Origin: Imbricaverruca yamaguchii
Lineage: Eukaryota; Arthropoda; Thecostraca; Neoverrucidae
Length of the DNA: 64,000 nucleotides
Reading direction: 5' to 3'
NCBI GenBank assembly: GCA_034440575.1
Contig: JAOTOL010001604.1
Coordinates: forward strand, 1,284,001 to 1,348,000
Each line of letters begins with the position of its first letter. Position 1 is the first letter of the stretch. Of the stretch, positions 61,890-64,000 are shown one piece after another. The notes under the pieces were generated by a model. That model searched no databases and was not told the origin of the DNA. It saw only the letters and a list, made by a program, of their open reading frames with translations. The position numbers and the translations under genes are program-made.

Positions 61890-62905
61890 ATTAGTTGGCT
61901 TGAGCGCGGCGCCGCGAGCAGACGCGTCTCGGCCGCTCGCCCAACCTTTCCCTCTCCCTCTTTGTTGCCTCTGTATGCAAGGTGTGTGAAACTGCAAGGT
62001 GTGAGTGAGAAGTGAACAGAGCAAGTGAACAGTGCACGAGGAAAAAAAGGAAGAAAAAGTGAACCATTGAACAAAACCGGCGTACTTATACGCTACACGT
62101 GTGCGAAGTGACTGGATTCAGTGGACTTTTCTGCTGGTTATTCCTCTACTATTTTACAGAGCAGTGAAGGGACGCCGGAAAAACTGAGTGAGTGCAGAAG
62201 CGACAGTGCCTTTCTCCATAGTGACTTCCCTTCCATCAAGCATCAGGTACTGCCCGTCTTCTTTCCTGCACTGCGGCTGAGAAGGAAATTATCTCACTGA
62301 CGACTTGGTGCCGCTCGGAATTCCTGTGTCTTCAACAACAGTGATCGTCTACCTCCTATCGTCTAGCTTCAGATCTACCAGGTTTCCATCTTCAGCTCTA
62401 CCATACATGCGGATCTGCTAACCATCGTCTTGGCCAAATACCATCACCTCCCCCCCCATAATCAACGTGCACGCAGCCGAACAGGGCTGCGACGTCGAGC
62501 GCCCCCATCACTGTGACGTCATCAAAGCCTCGACCTTGGACGCCCCCCGCCAGTCGACACCCCTCCCAAGTGAGAAACCAGACGAGGGGAGCGTCGCCGT
62601 CGCCGTCGCCGTGACAACGCCCACCAAGAACACACGCCGGGGCAGGCGCGGCGCCAGGGGTGCCAAATAGCTTTTCTATCACTTCTACAAACCACACGTT
62701 TATAGCTAGTATTGCAAGCACGGTGTTTGTAGTGCAGAGAGTGATATGGGTATTGTGTTATGTTGGTGTACGAATGTTGTTGCGCATCTGCTCCCACTAC
62801 TGACCACAAATCTATCCTTTCTTTGTAAATATCTGTGACCCAGACTGTCCGTAATAGCCACTGCACGTGGAGGGCATGTATTGTTAAATAAATAAATAAA
62901 TAAAT
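61890..62905 (+). mobile_element. Candidate non-autonomous LINE-like element with (AAAT)n tail
   Basis: A GC-rich start (GAGCGCGGCGCCGCGAGCAG), a leader-like middle, a 67-codon frame at 62467-62670 ending RRGRRGARGAK, and an end with CTGTGACCCAGACTGTCCGT and TAAATAAATAAATAAATAA. The tail looks like a LINE 3' end, but there is no reverse transcriptase and I find no target-site duplication. It could be an internally deleted element or a transcribed unit with a polyadenylated end. Confidence 0.4.
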
Positions 62906-62911
62906 AAGACA

Positions 62912-63408
62912 TAAAAACATAAAAGGTTAGTACAACTATGAGCCACAAGGGCCCTTCTTGGTTGCACTCTGTACACTGAACCAGTTGCTCACCAAATCTG
63001 TCAATCAGCCCTCCCTGTAATACTGAAAAGCAAGCCCTCCATTCTTATAATGATTGTCTATGCCATTTTTAAAGATGTTCAATGTGCTGCTACTGGCAAT
63101 GTTTTCTGGCAGCTGGTTCCAGTGTTCTACTACCCTGTTGGTGACGAAAGTCTGCCTTAACCTTGTTCTGCTGTGGTTAACTTTCATTTTGAATTTATTA
63201 CCTCTAATTGCATCATTTCTGTTAAATTCAAACATTTCCCCAAGATATCCCCTCTCCAGACCATGGACAAATTTAAAGACCTCGATGAGATCTCCTCTCA
63301 GCCTTCTATATCTAAGTGAAAACATATTCAATTTCTTCAATCTTTCCTCATATGCCAGGTTGCTTATACCATTAACCATTTTTGTAGCCCTCTTTTGTAC
63401 TCTCTGAT
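62912..63408 (-). mobile_element. 3' end of a CR1/L2-type LINE, inverted
   Basis: The frame MVNGISNLAYEERLKKLNMF ... LEHWNQLPENIASSST-like ... YREG (63379-63005) continues the reverse transcriptase C-terminus that is cut off at 59004; about 150 bp overlap with 58857-59004 at high identity. The - strand ends in GTACTAACCTTTTATG and TTTTTATG. Confidence 0.85.
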
Positions 63409-63594
63409 GCAGTAGTGTTTGCGTTAGGCGTGTGTCCCGATGATAACTTTGCCTTTGACCATTGCGGGCTGCCGCTGGAGATTGTTGAGAAGCGCCGTGG
63501 CTGGAAGTGGCCTCGAGACGTAAAATTCAATACACCATTTGGCTCACGGGCTCAGCGTTTTGCGGAGTTGCACTTGAGAAGAGCTACAAGATGA
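63409..63594 (+). other. Open frame of unknown origin between LINE and satellite
   Basis: A 61-codon frame reads GVCPDDNFAFDHCGLPLEIV, then KRRGWKWPRDVKFNTPFGSR and ends at a TGA inside the satellite. Its composition looks protein-like and is CpG-containing, unlike its neighbours. No start codon, no family recognised; could be a gene or element fragment. Confidence 0.25.
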
Positions 63595-64000
63595 CCACGT
63601 GTTGACTGTGGCAGATCAGCAGGGGTGATGAGATGGATGTGTCTTGACCAAGACACGTCATCAGGGGTGGTGATGAGATGACCCAAGTGTTGAATGGCAG
63701 ATCAGCAGGGGTGGTGAGATGGCTGTGTCTTGACCATGACAGGTCATCAGGGATGGTGGTGAGATGGCTGTGTCTTGACCATGGCAGGTCATCAGGGGTG
63801 GTGATGAGATGGCTGCGTCTTGACCATGACAGGTCATCAGGGGTGGTGATGAGATGACCAGGTGTTGACTGTGGCAGATCAGCAGGGGTGGTGAGATGGC
63901 TGCATCTTGACCATGACAGGTCATCAGGGGTGGTGCTGAGATGGCTGTGTCTTGACCATGACAGGTCATGAGGGGTGGTGGTGAGATGGCTGTGTCTTGA
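63595..64000. repeat. Diverged ~44-bp satellite, running off the window
   Basis: Units with GATGAGATGGCTGTGTCTTG and ACCATGACAGGTCATCAGGG, related to the A/B monomers through the shared GATGAGATG and CAGGTCA.CAG core. It continues past the window end. Confidence 0.9.

Overview
This is a eukaryotic window from an animal, most likely a protostome invertebrate. The evidence is two conserved animal genes split by many GT-AG introns, LINEs of the I and CR1/L2 types, tRNA-derived SINEs and abundant minisatellites. I cannot name the species; an arthropod such as a crustacean would fit, but that is a guess. No bacterial operon, phage or CRISPR is present.

Two genes are supported exon by exon and face each other tail to tail. 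INTS6 (Integrator complex subunit 6) runs on the + strand from 3428 to 37431 in 16 coding exons. All intron phases match, giving 2988 coding bases and 995 residues. RGP1 (partner of RIC1 in the RAB6 guanine-nucleotide exchange factor of the Golgi) runs on the - strand from 47681 to 40308 in 5 coding exons, all phase 0, giving 1161 coding bases and 386 residues. Their stop codons lie about 2.9 kb apart.

Layout: 1-3427 upstream sequence with a CATCGT microsatellite. 3428-21406 is INTS6 exon 1 and a 17.9 kb first intron, which holds a full-length but mutated I-group LINE (7613-13740) with a perfect 12-bp target-site duplication, several SINEs and diverged repeats. 21407-37431 is the rest of INTS6, GC-rich and full of minisatellites. 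37432-40307 is intergenic. 40308-47691 is RGP1, with a 2.3 kb array of 35-bp units in intron 3. From 47.7 kb the sequence is AT-rich and CpG-poor, then satellite arrays dominate (52.8-64 kb), enclosing a broken CR1/L2-type LINE and a 24-bp satellite.

Two observations stand out. First, three minisatellites in these two genes are built from a splice junction itself: RGP1 exon 3 donor (about 65 copies of exon end plus GTGAGT), INTS6 exon 8 donor (9 in-frame 24-bp copies) and INTS6 exon 12 acceptor (7 decoy acceptors before the real one). Second, a set of only 51-59 bp hairpin modules, matching the 3' tail of the I-group LINE or of related tails, sits at five places, each between its own 11-17 bp target-site duplications. 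They look like independently retroposed micro-elements.
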